A stretch of 64,000 nt of DNA, taken from contig JAWKQO010000001.1 in NCBI GenBank assembly GCA_041390105.1, positions 870,001 through 934,000 on the forward strand, in the 5' to 3' direction. This DNA is from Gemmatimonadota bacterium. Lineage in GTDB: Bacteria > Gemmatimonadota > Gemmatimonadetes > Longimicrobiales > Gaopeijiaceae. The notes under the pieces are model-generated. The model worked only from the letters and a program-made list of their open reading frames with translations, did not search any database and was not told the origin of the DNA. This document shows positions 1 through 8,487 of the stretch, one piece after another (within the stretch, counting starts at the first letter, position 1; each line of letters opens with the position of its first letter). The translations under genes were made by a program, and so were the position numbers.

Positions 1-312
1 TTCCGGATCCCCATCGAGGTCTGCCTGACCTCCAACGTGCAGACCCGGGCCGTCCCCTCCTACGACGACCATCCGCTGCGCAGCTACTTCGACGCCGACC
101 TGGTCCTGAGCCTCTGCACGGACAACCGCCTCATCAGCGGTACCACGGTCACCGACGAGTACGTGCTGGCCCACGACCACCTCGCCTTCTCCTGGACGGA
201 GCTGGTGCGCCTGGCGCGCATGGGCTTCGAGAGCGCTTTCCTGCCCTGGGACGAGAAGCAGACCCTGCTCCGGGAGTTCGACGCCGAGGCGGCCCGTCTG
301 GGCGCCGACTGA
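1..312 (+). CDS. add: Adenosine deaminase, C-terminal part
   Basis: This is the last 103 codons of a gene cut by the left window edge; the reading frame is open from base 1. The protein hydrolyses adenosine to inosine and ammonia in purine salvage. The visible piece carries the family's ValCysLeuThrSerAsn strand (the CPTSN-like motif) near its start and SLCTDNRLIS, which matches the second metal-site strand that holds the catalytic aspartate (usually STDDP). The metal-binding histidines of the amino-terminal half lie outside the window. An AMP deaminase or adenine deaminase of the same superfamily cannot be fully excluded, but the spacing of the two motifs fits adenosine deaminase best. It converges on the minus-strand TonB receptor across a shared hairpin. 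Confidence 0.85.
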   Translation, partial: FRIPIEVCLTSNVQTRAVPSYDDHPLRSYFDADLVLSLCTDNRLISGTTVTDEYVLAHDHLAFSWTELVRLARMGFESAFLPWDEKQTLLREFDAEAARLGAD

Positions 313-403
313 CGGTCGGAGCGCGCCGGGGCCCCTCTCCCCTCCGCAACCCCACCGACATCCCCTCCCCTCCCGCACCGATGGAACGGGCGCCCCAAGC
401 AAA

Positions 404-431
404 ACGGCCCCGGGGTCTCCCCCGGGGCCGT
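404..431 (-). terminator. Intrinsic terminator hairpin
   Basis: A perfect 12-bp stem (404-415 with 420-431) encloses a 4-base loop. Read on the minus strand it is followed by TTTTGC, so it fits a Rho-independent terminator 23 bases past the stop codon of the TonB receptor gene. The stem could also stop plus-strand transcription from adenosine deaminase, although no T-run follows on that side. Confidence 0.75.
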
Positions 432-453
432 CACACTTCGTACTACCTCTCGA

Positions 454-3400
454 TCAGAAGGCGTAGCGCACGCCCAGCTGCATCTGCCAACGGGAGCTCA
501 GGTCGAAGACGCTGAGCGGGTCCGCGTTGCCGTCGTCGTCCAACCGCAGCCGCCCGGTGGGGCGGAAGATCCCGCGGTTGTTGGCCGTGTCCCAGCCGCG
601 CAGCTGGAGCAGGTCCAGCCCGGCGAACTGCGGCCCCTCGCTGATGCCCCAACTCTGGTTCAACAGGTTGAGCACGTTGAAGACGTCGAGCGTGATCTCG
701 GCACGCTGTCCCGTCACGGTCGGCACCTTGAAGGTGAAGCGCGTGTCGACCCGGTTCTGCCAGGGACCCTGGCAGACGTTACGGGTCAGGATCTGTCCCC
801 GGTTCTCCGCCAGACAGGCTTCGCTCTCGATGAAGGCGTTGAGCACGTTCCAGTCCGCCGGATCCGTCAGCGTGATGTCGCCCGGGCCCGAGGGCACGTA
901 GAGCAGGTCGTTGAAGCGGTTGCTGGCGTAGGACGCCTCGAAGCCGTCCGCGTTCACGTCACCGTCGTAGACGTAGCTGTAGCGCCCGCCCGAGTTGCCG
1001 ATGTAGAACCACGACCAGCTCACGTACTGCCCCAGGTCCACCAGCCCGCTCAGCACGACCTTGTGGCGCGTCTCGTAGTCGGACGTCGACAAGACGGGGT
1101 CGTTGGGGCTGCCCTGCACCGGGTTGAACCCGATGTTCGACGTCGCGATCGACGACGTGAGGCCGCTCAGGTCCTCCGCCCGCGCGTAGGTGTAGGAGCC
1201 GTTCAGCTCATACCCGTCCGCATACCGCTTCTGGAGCTGCAGCGTGCTGCTCCAGGACCGGTCCTGGTCGCTGTTGCCCAGCTCCACCACCGCCAGACCG
1301 GCCGTGGAGTTGATGCGGTTGGGCGAAGCCACGCTGCGGTTGTCCGCACCGTCGGCGATCGCACCCGCCGCAATGGTGCCGAAGACCGGCCGCCCGCCCT
1401 GGGTCGTGGTCACGGGCGAGGCGAAGTTCACGTTCAGCTCACGCAGCAGGATCTGCTTGGCGGACTTCGTATAGAGGAAGTCGGCGGTAGCCACCAGACC
1501 GTAGGGCAGCTGCTTGTCCGCACCCAGGTTGAAGCGCCAGGCGTGCGGCCACTGGAAGTCCGGATCCACCACGTTGATCACGGCCAGCGGGGGTGCCGGC
1601 GTGCCGCCCGCGGCGCAGGTCGTGGGCTGGTTGTCCGGGTCCAGGGTGTAGGCCGGCATGTTCGAACCAGAGGCCGAGCAGTTGATGGTCACCTGGAAGC
1701 GCCCGGTGTTGCTGTACAGGTTCGACAGCCACACGTAGGGATAGCGGCCCGTGAAGATGCCGGCGCCACCACGCACCTGCAGGCTCTGGTCCTCGAAGAC
1801 GTCCCAGTTGAAGCCCAGGCGCGGAGAGATGATCCCGTTGCCCGACGGCACCTCGTCGGTGCTGCGACCGAAGGCGGCGGCCACGTCGGCGTTCGCTTCC
1901 GGCTTGTCTCCCACCAGCGGTACGTCGTAGCGCAGCCCTGCCGTGAACACCACGTTCGGCCGGACCGTCCACTCCGTCTGCCCGTACGCGGACAGCTGAT
2001 TCACGGTGAAGCGCGCATTCAGGTCCAGGCCCGGCCGGTAGGGCACGCCGCGCCGGTAGGAGCTCGGCGTACCGGCCGCCAGGTCGTCCAGCGAGTTGAA
2101 CGTCCACTCGCCGGTGATGCCCGGCGCGAACAGGTTGCGGAAGCTGTACCACTGGCTCTGCGCCCCGAAGGTGAGGCGGTGATCACCGGCCGAGAAGGTC
2201 ACGTTGTCGGTGATCTCCCAGCTGGTCTGATCAAGCTCGTTGCCCTGCGAGAAGAACTCCGCGCCCGCGATCAGACGCTTGGTGCCGGTGCCCGCCTGGT
2301 TGGGCACGCTCACCTGCACCACCGGGAAGCGCTCCCGCGGGGTGCGCCGGTCCTCGATGTCCGTGCGGCCGAAGGTCAACTCGTTGTAGTACTTCCCGAA
2401 CTGCGAGTTGAGCTGGGCCACCGACGAGTTGGTCGTCGACCCGAAGAAGTAGAAGTTCGAGTCGAACGAGTAGTTCGAGCCCGGGAACCGGTTGACCGTG
2501 ACATCGTCCTCGGCACGCACGTAGTTGTGCCGCAGGGTGAGCACGTGGTTGGCGTTCAGCTGGGCGTCGATGCGCGCAAACAGGTTGCGGTTGGGGTTCT
2601 CGACCGTGAAGGGGCCGCCCTCGCCCGCACTGGCTCCCTGGCTCTGCAGGAGCTGCACGAAGCGGGCGGCGTCCGCGTCGGCGATGCCGGTCTGCGTGAC
2701 CGGGTCACGCCCCAGGGCCAGCCCGCCCGCGGGGGAATCCTGCGTCTCGAACTCGCCGGACAGGAAGTAGTGCACCTTGTCCCGGACCAGGGGGCCGCCG
2801 ACGGTAGCTCCCAGCAGGCGGTTGGTGAACTCGCCCGGGGCGGAGAACGTCTGCCCCCGCACATCCAAGGTCTCCCGGAGGAAGCTCTCGTTCCGGTAGT
2901 AGGCGTACGCGGACCCATGCACGTCGTTGGTGCCGGACTTGGTCACCGCGTTGATGAGCCCGCCGGTGAAGCCGCTCTGGCGGACGTCGTAGGGCGCCAC
3001 CAGCACCTGATACTCCTTGACCGCCTCGATCGAGATGGAGCGGGCTCCGGCCTGGCCGCCGGGCTGCCCGGTGGCACCGAGGCCGAAGAGGTCCTGGGAG
3101 ACCGCACCGTCGATCTGGATGTTGTTGAAGCGGTTGTTCTGACCACCCACCGAGGCGCCACTGGTCAGCGGACTCAGCGCGATGAAGTCGGTGAAGTTGC
3201 GGGTGATGGTGGGCAGCGTGCGCAGCTGGTTCTCCGTCACGAGCTGTTCGGCACCGGTGCGAGCGGGGTTGATCACCTGCTCCCGCGTCGCCGTGGCCGT
3301 GACTTCGAGCCCCTCGAGCTGCACCGCCTGCACGGCGAGCTGGAAGGTCAGGGAGAGGTTCTGGCCGAGCGTGAGCGTGAACCCGCTCCGCTCCTGCGTC

Positions 3401-3678
3401 GCGTATCCAAGGGCCGAGACGCTGACCCGGTAGGGACCACCCACCTGGAGACCGGGAACGACATAGACGCCGTTGTCCCCGGTGAGCGTCGCCTTGGTGA
3501 ATCCCGTGGCGAGGTTCGTCACGACCACCTCCACCGCGGTGACGCCGGTCCCGTCCGGACCGGTCACTCGACCGCTGACGGTCGCGGTGGTCACGCTTTG
3601 AGCTGCTCCCACGCCGGGCAGAAGCCCGAGCGCGAGAATCAGCAGCCCCATCCGTCCGCACAGACGTTTGAGCCGCAT
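454..3678 (-). CDS. Oar-like TonB-dependent receptor
   Basis: A 1074-residue outer-membrane protein. The start is placed at ATG 3678 rather than the longer frame at 3714, because an AAGGAG Shine-Dalgarno lies 10 bases ahead and the product then opens directly with a signal peptide (residues 1-27, ending in GVGAAQ). A carboxypeptidase-regulatory-like Ig domain follows (about 30-115), then a TonB plug containing EAVKEYQVL and GGLINAVTKSGTN, typical of Oar-like receptors. The rest is a 22-strand-type barrel closing with the aromatic end GVRYAF expected for BAM recognition. The substrate is unknown; relatives take up peptides or other large ligands. It precedes nothing on its own strand before the terminator, so it is probably monocistronic. 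The large repeat lipoprotein upstream on the same strand may be a surface partner (inference). Confidence 0.9.
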   Translation of the reverse strand: MRLKRLCGRMGLLILALGLLPGVGAAQSVTTATVSGRVTGPDGTGVTAVEVVVTNLATGFTKATLTGDNGVYVVPGLQVGGPYRVSVSALGYATQERSGFTLTLGQNLSLTFQLAVQAVQLEGLEVTATATREQVINPARTGAEQLVTENQLRTLPTITRNFTDFIALSPLTSGASVGGQNNRFNNIQIDGAVSQDLFGLGATGQPGGQAGARSISIEAVKEYQVLVAPYDVRQSGFTGGLINAVTKSGTNDVHGSAYAYYRNESFLRETLDVRGQTFSAPGEFTNRLLGATVGGPLVRDKVHYFLSGEFETQDSPAGGLALGRDPVTQTGIADADAARFVQLLQSQGASAGEGGPFTVENPNRNLFARIDAQLNANHVLTLRHNYVRAEDDVTVNRFPGSNYSFDSNFYFFGSTTNSSVAQLNSQFGKYYNELTFGRTDIEDRRTPRERFPVVQVSVPNQAGTGTKRLIAGAEFFSQGNELDQTSWEITDNVTFSAGDHRLTFGAQSQWYSFRNLFAPGITGEWTFNSLDDLAAGTPSSYRRGVPYRPGLDLNARFTVNQLSAYGQTEWTVRPNVVFTAGLRYDVPLVGDKPEANADVAAAFGRSTDEVPSGNGIISPRLGFNWDVFEDQSLQVRGGAGIFTGRYPYVWLSNLYSNTGRFQVTINCSASGSNMPAYTLDPDNQPTTCAAGGTPAPPLAVINVVDPDFQWPHAWRFNLGADKQLPYGLVATADFLYTKSAKQILLRELNVNFASPVTTTQGGRPVFGTIAAGAIADGADNRSVASPNRINSTAGLAVVELGNSDQDRSWSSTLQLQKRYADGYELNGSYTYARAEDLSGLTSSIATSNIGFNPVQGSPNDPVLSTSDYETRHKVVLSGLVDLGQYVSWSWFYIGNSGGRYSYVYDGDVNADGFEASYASNRFNDLLYVPSGPGDITLTDPADWNVLNAFIESEACLAENRGQILTRNVCQGPWQNRVDTRFTFKVPTVTGQRAEITLDVFNVLNLLNQSWGISEGPQFAGLDLLQLRGWDTANNRGIFRPTGRLRLDDDGNADPLSVFDLSSRWQMQLGVRYAF

Positions 3679-3983
3679 CGCTCCATCACTCCTTTTTTCT
3701 GGATAAGCGGACACCGGACAAGGGCCGTCGTCCGCGGGGTCTCCGTGTCAGGGCTGCAAGGGGGGAGGCAGCCACTGAGCAGCATCTAAAGCTATGTAAC
3801 GGGGGGGTCGGAGTGAACGGGAGGAAGGCCCCCGTTTACGGCTGCGTTACCGCTTCCCGACGGGTTGGAGGAAACACTTGACGTCGTGGGTCGGCGGGGG
3901 TCGTAGAAAGACGAAACCCCCGCCCGGCCGAAGCCGGACGGGGGCCCGTCATTCCCGCTCGAGAGCCGGGTCAGACCTGAGGC
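3679..3983. other. Intergenic region between lipoprotein and TonB receptor genes
   Basis: This 305-base gap holds the hairpin terminator of the lipoprotein gene (3917-3944) and, by position, the promoter of the TonB receptor gene. I found no convincing -35/-10 pair. The only clear signal near the receptor start is the AAGGAG Shine-Dalgarno at about 3689-3694, read on the minus strand. Confidence 0.5.
3917..3944 (-). terminator. Intrinsic terminator hairpin
   Basis: The arms 3917-3928 and 3933-3944 form a 12-bp stem with one G-U pair on the minus strand and a 4-base loop. The minus strand continues TTTCGTCTTTC. The hairpin sits 40 bases downstream of the lipoprotein stop codon and fits a Rho-independent terminator for that gene. 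Confidence 0.7.
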
Positions 3984-6900
3984 TTAGTTCGCCACCAGGT
4001 TGGCCGCGGGCTGCTCGATGTCACCGTTGTCGACCATCAGGAACAGCAGACTGGCCGGCGTCACGGTGGCGAACCCGGCGGTGACCGGGTTCGGCGTCAC
4101 CTCGTACACACCCTCCTCCAGGTTGCTGAACACGAACTGGCCGCTCGCGTCAGTCGCCACGTTCTGCGGCGCACCCGGCAGGTAGGTGGTGCAGGTTCCG
4201 GCCGTCGGAGGCGACGTGGAACCAGCGGAGTCCTTACAGCGACGCAGCGTCACCGTCATGCCGGCCACCGGAGCAGCGGCACCGTCGACAATCGTACCGC
4301 GAGCGGTCGTGTTGTCGTACAGGAAGGTGAAGTGCGACGGGGTCACGAAGTTGCCCTGCGTCTGGCTGTAGTCCCAGCGCGGCAGAACGGGCAGACCCGT
4401 GGTCGTCACGGCGGTGTCACCGACCTGGCGGGTGAGGTTGCCACCCAGACCAGTGGTCGTCGCACCGGTGGTCACACGGGCCGTGTCCGCCACCACACCA
4501 CCAGCCGAGATCGTGCGGAGCACGGTCGCAGCCGTCAGCGCGCTGGACGCATCGGCCTTCACGAAGTACAGACCCTCGCGGAGCTTGTCGAACGCGTAGT
4601 TGCCGTTCGCATCGGACGTGGCAGTGCCGACGACCGAGTCCGCGCTGATCGCGCCCTTGTACAGCGTCAGCGTGACGCCGCCCAAGGCCTCGTTCGGATC
4701 ACGGACGTCACCGTCCGCGTCACGATCGTTGACCACGACACCGAGGATCTTCGTGTCCATCCGCGTAGCGGTGAAGTTCACGATGTCGTTGTCGGCATTG
4801 CCCTCGAGCTCAGCCGATTTGGACGAGGCATTCGTTCCGAAGAACGACCAGATCGAGTCACCGGTCGCGGTCACCGAGTCGGCGACCTCGACGTGGTAGA
4901 CGCCCTCGACCAGGCCACCCAGCGAGTAGGACCCGCCGCTGACCGTCAGCGTGGTGTCCGTCACGTTGGGCTGAATCAGCATCGGATCGGGCGTGATGTG
5001 GACATGGATGCCATCCGCGTCCGTGCCGTCCGCCGCACGCACCACGCCGGTCAGCGAGGTGTTGTCGTACTTGTAGGCGAACGTCGAGCACCCAGCGAGG
5101 CCGCTGGTGTTGCCCTGCAGCGGGCACAGGTCGGCCTGGAAGCTCTGGCCACCCCAATCCGTCACAGACTGGATCGTGTCGTTCAACACGACCTTCGAAC
5201 CACCGAGCGCCAGCGGATGCGCGGTCACGGCGTACGAGGTGTCCGTGAAGAAGCTGTTGAAGGTCACCGTGTTCACGCCGGGGCCCGGGCTGGCCGAGGT
5301 CACGAGGACCGGCGCAGCGCCGCTCGACGGCAGGTACCACAGCGACACTTCGATCTCGTCCACGTTGGTGATGTCGTCGCCGCCCGTGAAGATCGGGTCA
5401 ACGAGCGAGTCATCGGCCTCGTGGTGGATCCGGACGACGATGTCCGCCGTCAGGAACCGGACTTCCTCGGTGCCCAGGAAGTTGCTGGTGCCGGGGCCCT
5501 GGAAGCCGTCGTGCGTGAACTTCAGATACCGGGTCGCTCCCGTAGCGGGCGCATCCGGATCCGGGGTCTGGTTGAAGAGCTGGTTGCCCGCCGGAGCCGG
5601 CTGGCTACCGATACCCTCGGCCAGACGCACGTAGTACGTGATCGGCAGCGAAGCGGAGCCGATCGTATCCCACATGGTCGCCACACCGGCGGCGTTGGTC
5701 ACCCCGGACTTCCGGGCCGACGCCGTGGTGTCGTTGAAGGCGCTCCAGTTCCAGCCGTTCAGCGTGTCGACGCCGTTGATCGTGGTGGCGTCGAACTGGA
5801 TCCGAACCTCGGAGTTCAGGACGTCGAACGTGTCCGACGCCAGATCCATGCTGCTGGTGGGATCGTAGGCAGTCTCGATCCGGGTCTCACCGTTGAGCGT
5901 GAGCAGCCCGTTCGGGTTGCCGAAGTACTGCGCGAAGACGATGTGGTCCGTCAGACCCGGCTGCGGGCTGGCGTCGTTCGCACGGGCGAAGGTGAAGTCC
6001 ACGCAGCCCGTGGCGTCCGTGACCTTGGTGCCGAACGCGTTGATGTCGCTGATCGCGTCCGCCTCGGTGGGATACAGCTTGATGGTCGAACCGGCGACCG
6101 GGTTGTGGCCCGGGCTGACCGAGTCGATACCGGTGAAGCTACACACCGAGACCGTCTGCTGGACGATGTCGAACGGCCAGTTGACCGTGGCGGCTGCGCC
6201 GGCCGAAACCGCGAGGGCCTCGGTGTCGCTGGTGCCGCCGAACGCCGCGAAGGACGGGATGTCCGGATCCGCGGAGTTGATCTCGACCTGGTAGTTACCG
6301 GCCACGAGGTCGGTGAACTCGTACGAACCAGTCGAGTCGGTCTGCGTGGTCTGGGTCTGACCCACGCCAGGGCCGGTCAGCGTGATGAGGACGTTGGCCG
6401 CCTCGAGGTTGTTCTCGAGCGCCGCGCCATCATACACGTCGTTCTTGTCGTTCTCGTCGAGGTACAGGATACCGCGGACGATCGCGTTGGCCAGCTGCGT
6501 CCCGGAGAAGCTCACCACTTCGGCCTCACCCGCGGACACCGTGACGCTCTGCGACGCCGTCGAGAACTGGTACTTGGTAGCATCGAAGCCGCTGATGGCC
6601 ACCGTGTAGGTGCCGGAGCGCAGCCCCGAGAAGGCGTACTGACCAGCGGCATCCGTGGTCGTCGAGCCCGAGCCGGCGCCCGACAGCGTGACCGTCACCC
6701 CACTCAGGGAGCCGACGCCGGCGACGGCGACGTTACCCAAGATCGAGGAGGTGCGGACGAAGGAGCCGCTGAAGCTGACGGTGGCCACCTGACCCTGGGT
6801 CGAGATGGTTGCCGACTGGGAGGTCGCCGAGAACGTCGCGTCCGACGGCGGAGTGATCGAGACCGTGTAGGTCCCGGCATCGAGGTTCGCAAACGAGAAG

Positions 6901-7088
6901 TTCCCGCTCGCGTCCGTCGTGGTGGAGGCACCAGAGCTGAGCGATACCGCGACGCCGGAGAGGCCCTGCCCCTCGGCCGACACAGTCCCGCTGATGGTGC
7001 CCGTCACTGCCTGGGTCCCCTCGTCGCACGCCGCGAAGGCGAACGCCGCGAGAGCCGCCAGGGTGAAGAGCTTGAGCTTTCTCATCAT
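3984..7088 (-). CDS. Large lipoprotein with Ig-like regulatory (SdrD_B/CarboxypepD-like) repeats
   Basis: A 1034-residue exported lipoprotein. A charged start (MMRKLK) and hydrophobic stretch end at the lipobox FAAC with Cys21 as the lipidation site. About six Ig-like regulatory repeats follow, at roughly 32-110, 115-198, 203-310, 700-800, 803-905 and 945-1030. Each repeat has the pattern TxxDxxGxYxFxxLxxGxYxV, in which the turn residues (for example TTDASGNFSF and SDANGNYAFDKL) are plainly visible. Repeats 3 and 5 carry Asp/Asn-rich loops (DENDKNDVYDG, DRDADGDVRDPNE) like the calcium-binding loops of SdrD B domains. The middle part (about 311-690) has no recognised fold. The protein is probably surface-displayed and structural or adhesive; no catalytic motif is visible. 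Start choice between the two adjacent ATG codons is arbitrary. It lies upstream of the Oar-like receptor but is separated from it by a terminator. Confidence 0.8.
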   Translation of the reverse strand: MMRKLKLFTLAALAAFAFAACDEGTQAVTGTISGTVSAEGQGLSGVAVSLSSGASTTTDASGNFSFANLDAGTYTVSITPPSDATFSATSQSATISTQGQVATVSFSGSFVRTSSILGNVAVAGVGSLSGVTVTLSGAGSGSTTTDAAGQYAFSGLRSGTYTVAISGFDATKYQFSTASQSVTVSAGEAEVVSFSGTQLANAIVRGILYLDENDKNDVYDGAALENNLEAANVLITLTGPGVGQTQTTQTDSTGSYEFTDLVAGNYQVEINSADPDIPSFAAFGGTSDTEALAVSAGAAATVNWPFDIVQQTVSVCSFTGIDSVSPGHNPVAGSTIKLYPTEADAISDINAFGTKVTDATGCVDFTFARANDASPQPGLTDHIVFAQYFGNPNGLLTLNGETRIETAYDPTSSMDLASDTFDVLNSEVRIQFDATTINGVDTLNGWNWSAFNDTTASARKSGVTNAAGVATMWDTIGSASLPITYYVRLAEGIGSQPAPAGNQLFNQTPDPDAPATGATRYLKFTHDGFQGPGTSNFLGTEEVRFLTADIVVRIHHEADDSLVDPIFTGGDDITNVDEIEVSLWYLPSSGAAPVLVTSASPGPGVNTVTFNSFFTDTSYAVTAHPLALGGSKVVLNDTIQSVTDWGGQSFQADLCPLQGNTSGLAGCSTFAYKYDNTSLTGVVRAADGTDADGIHVHITPDPMLIQPNVTDTTLTVSGGSYSLGGLVEGVYHVEVADSVTATGDSIWSFFGTNASSKSAELEGNADNDIVNFTATRMDTKILGVVVNDRDADGDVRDPNEALGGVTLTLYKGAISADSVVGTATSDANGNYAFDKLREGLYFVKADASSALTAATVLRTISAGGVVADTARVTTGATTTGLGGNLTRQVGDTAVTTTGLPVLPRWDYSQTQGNFVTPSHFTFLYDNTTARGTIVDGAAAPVAGMTVTLRRCKDSAGSTSPPTAGTCTTYLPGAPQNVATDASGQFVFSNLEEGVYEVTPNPVTAGFATVTPASLLFLMVDNGDIEQPAANLVAN

Positions 7089-7438
7089 CCACTAGGGTCC
7101 GATGAAGGTGACTGTATTCTGCTCCGCGCCCCCGCACCATGCGGATGGTTGGCCGACGGACAGAAAGAACCGGGAGGGTTGGAAGCAAGACCGATGCCAG
7201 GTTGTCCACCCGGTTCATGGCCGGTTTTCGGGCGCTTTCCTGGGTTTTCCACATCTGATTTCCGTCGATCGCCGACCGGGGAATCCAGTTTTTTGACGAT
7301 CCGGTAACTCCCGTGCCCCGGGGTGGCGCCCGATCCGGCACTCAGGGCCGGTCCCGGGCGGCCCCTCGGTGCCTCCTCGGACCGCTCGGAACCTCGGGAG
7401 GGCGCCCGAGGGTCGAGGGACGGCGGGCCGGGCCGTTC
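7089..7438. other. Intergenic region between fbp and the lipoprotein gene
   Basis: This 350-base gap must contain the promoter of the lipoprotein gene and the end of the fbp transcript. I see a 7-bp inverted repeat at 7392-7411 without a following T-run, and an isolated run of six T at 7289-7294 with no hairpin before it. No gene, tRNA or clear promoter was recognised. Confidence 0.4.
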
Positions 7439-8443
7439 CTAGGCCTCGGACTCGGCCAGCACCCGCTCGGCCAGCTCCACGAACTCCCTCGATCCCAGGT
7501 AGAGGGGGGTTCGCTGATGGAGGCTGGTAGGCTGCAGCGAGAGAATGTCCCGCTTGCCGTCCGAGGCCCCGCCCCCCGCGTGCTCGCAGAGGAAGGCCAG
7601 AGGCGCCGCCTCGTAGAGGAGCCGGAGCTTGCCCGCGGGGGCCTTGGTGTCGGCCGGGTACATGAAGATCCCGCCCTTGAGGAGGGTCCGGTGGAAGTCG
7701 GCCACCAGGGACCCGATGTAGCGGCCGCTCCAGGAGCCCTCGGCGCCGGACTTGAGGCGCTCGACCAGGCGCCGCTGACCGTCCGACCATCGGGCGGAAT
7801 AGGCCTCGTTCACCGAGTAGAGGCGCTGCGGCGGATCCGGTAGACGGATGTTGGGATGGCTGAGCAGAAACTCGCCGATCGAGGGGTCCAGGGTGAAGCC
7901 ATGGACCCCATGCCCGGCCGAATACACGAGCATGGTGGAGGACCCGTAGACGACGTAGCCCGCCGCCACCTGCCTGGACCCCGGCTGGAGGCAGTCCTCG
8001 AGGGTGCCGTCCCGCCCATCCGTGATCTGGCGGTGGATGGAGAAGATGGTCCCGATCGAGATGTTGACGTCGATGTTGGAAGACCCGTCGAGCGGGTCGA
8101 AGATCAGGACGTAGTCCCCAGTCGGAAACCGGGCCGGAATGGGGATGATCTCCTCCGACTCCTCGGAGACCATGCAGCAGAGGTTCCCTGCATGGTCCAT
8201 GGCCTTGTACAGCACGTCCTGCGCGAAGAGATCCAGCTTCTGGACCGCCTCCGCATGCACGTTGGTCGAGCCATCGGCACCCAGGATGTCGACCAGACCG
8301 GCCATGTTCACCTCCCGGGAGATGAGCTTGGCCGCCAGGGCGATGTCATAGAGGATGTTGCTGAAGGCCCCGGTGGCACCCGGGTGGAAGCGCTGCTCGT
8401 CGATGATGTGGCGTCCGATGGTGATGACGCTGGTCTCTGGCAT
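7439..8443 (-). CDS. fbp: Fructose-1,6-bisphosphatase, class I
   Basis: A 334-residue gluconeogenic enzyme that hydrolyses fructose-1,6-bisphosphate to fructose-6-phosphate in the cytoplasm. The metal-binding signature FDPLDGSSNIDVN is at 115-127, and the Glu pair of the metal site (MVSEESEE, 91-98) and an NxxYD-type N-terminal helix (ILYDIALAAKL, 30-40) are present. Length agrees with the class I family. The start at ATG 8443 gives the usual N-terminus; the frame stays open far upstream only because of high GC. A purine-rich GGCGGGAG precedes the start. It follows comEC by 44 bases on the same strand, so it may end a long transcription unit. Confidence 0.95.
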   Translation of the reverse strand: MPETSVITIGRHIIDEQRFHPGATGAFSNILYDIALAAKLISREVNMAGLVDILGADGSTNVHAEAVQKLDLFAQDVLYKAMDHAGNLCCMVSEESEEIIPIPARFPTGDYVLIFDPLDGSSNIDVNISIGTIFSIHRQITDGRDGTLEDCLQPGSRQVAAGYVVYGSSTMLVYSAGHGVHGFTLDPSIGEFLLSHPNIRLPDPPQRLYSVNEAYSARWSDGQRRLVERLKSGAEGSWSGRYIGSLVADFHRTLLKGGIFMYPADTKAPAGKLRLLYEAAPLAFLCEHAGGGASDGKRDILSLQPTSLHQRTPLYLGSREFVELAERVLAESEA

Positions 8444-8487
8444 GCGCTCCCGCCTTTCCCGCGCTGTAGACGTTGGACGGCTGCAAA

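Noticed and set aside
1063..3789. 908-codon open frame on the plus strand
   Set aside because: It lies antisense to the TonB receptor gene, is rich in Arg, His, Gly and Val as GC-driven shadow frames are, and shows no domain or signal peptide.
7286..7296. Run of six T as a terminator tail
   Set aside because: No stable hairpin lies directly before it on the plus strand, and no plus-strand gene precedes it.
4332..7307. 991-codon open frame on the plus strand
   Set aside because: Antisense shadow of the repeat lipoprotein gene; composition is Arg/Val/Asp-rich without any recognisable motif.
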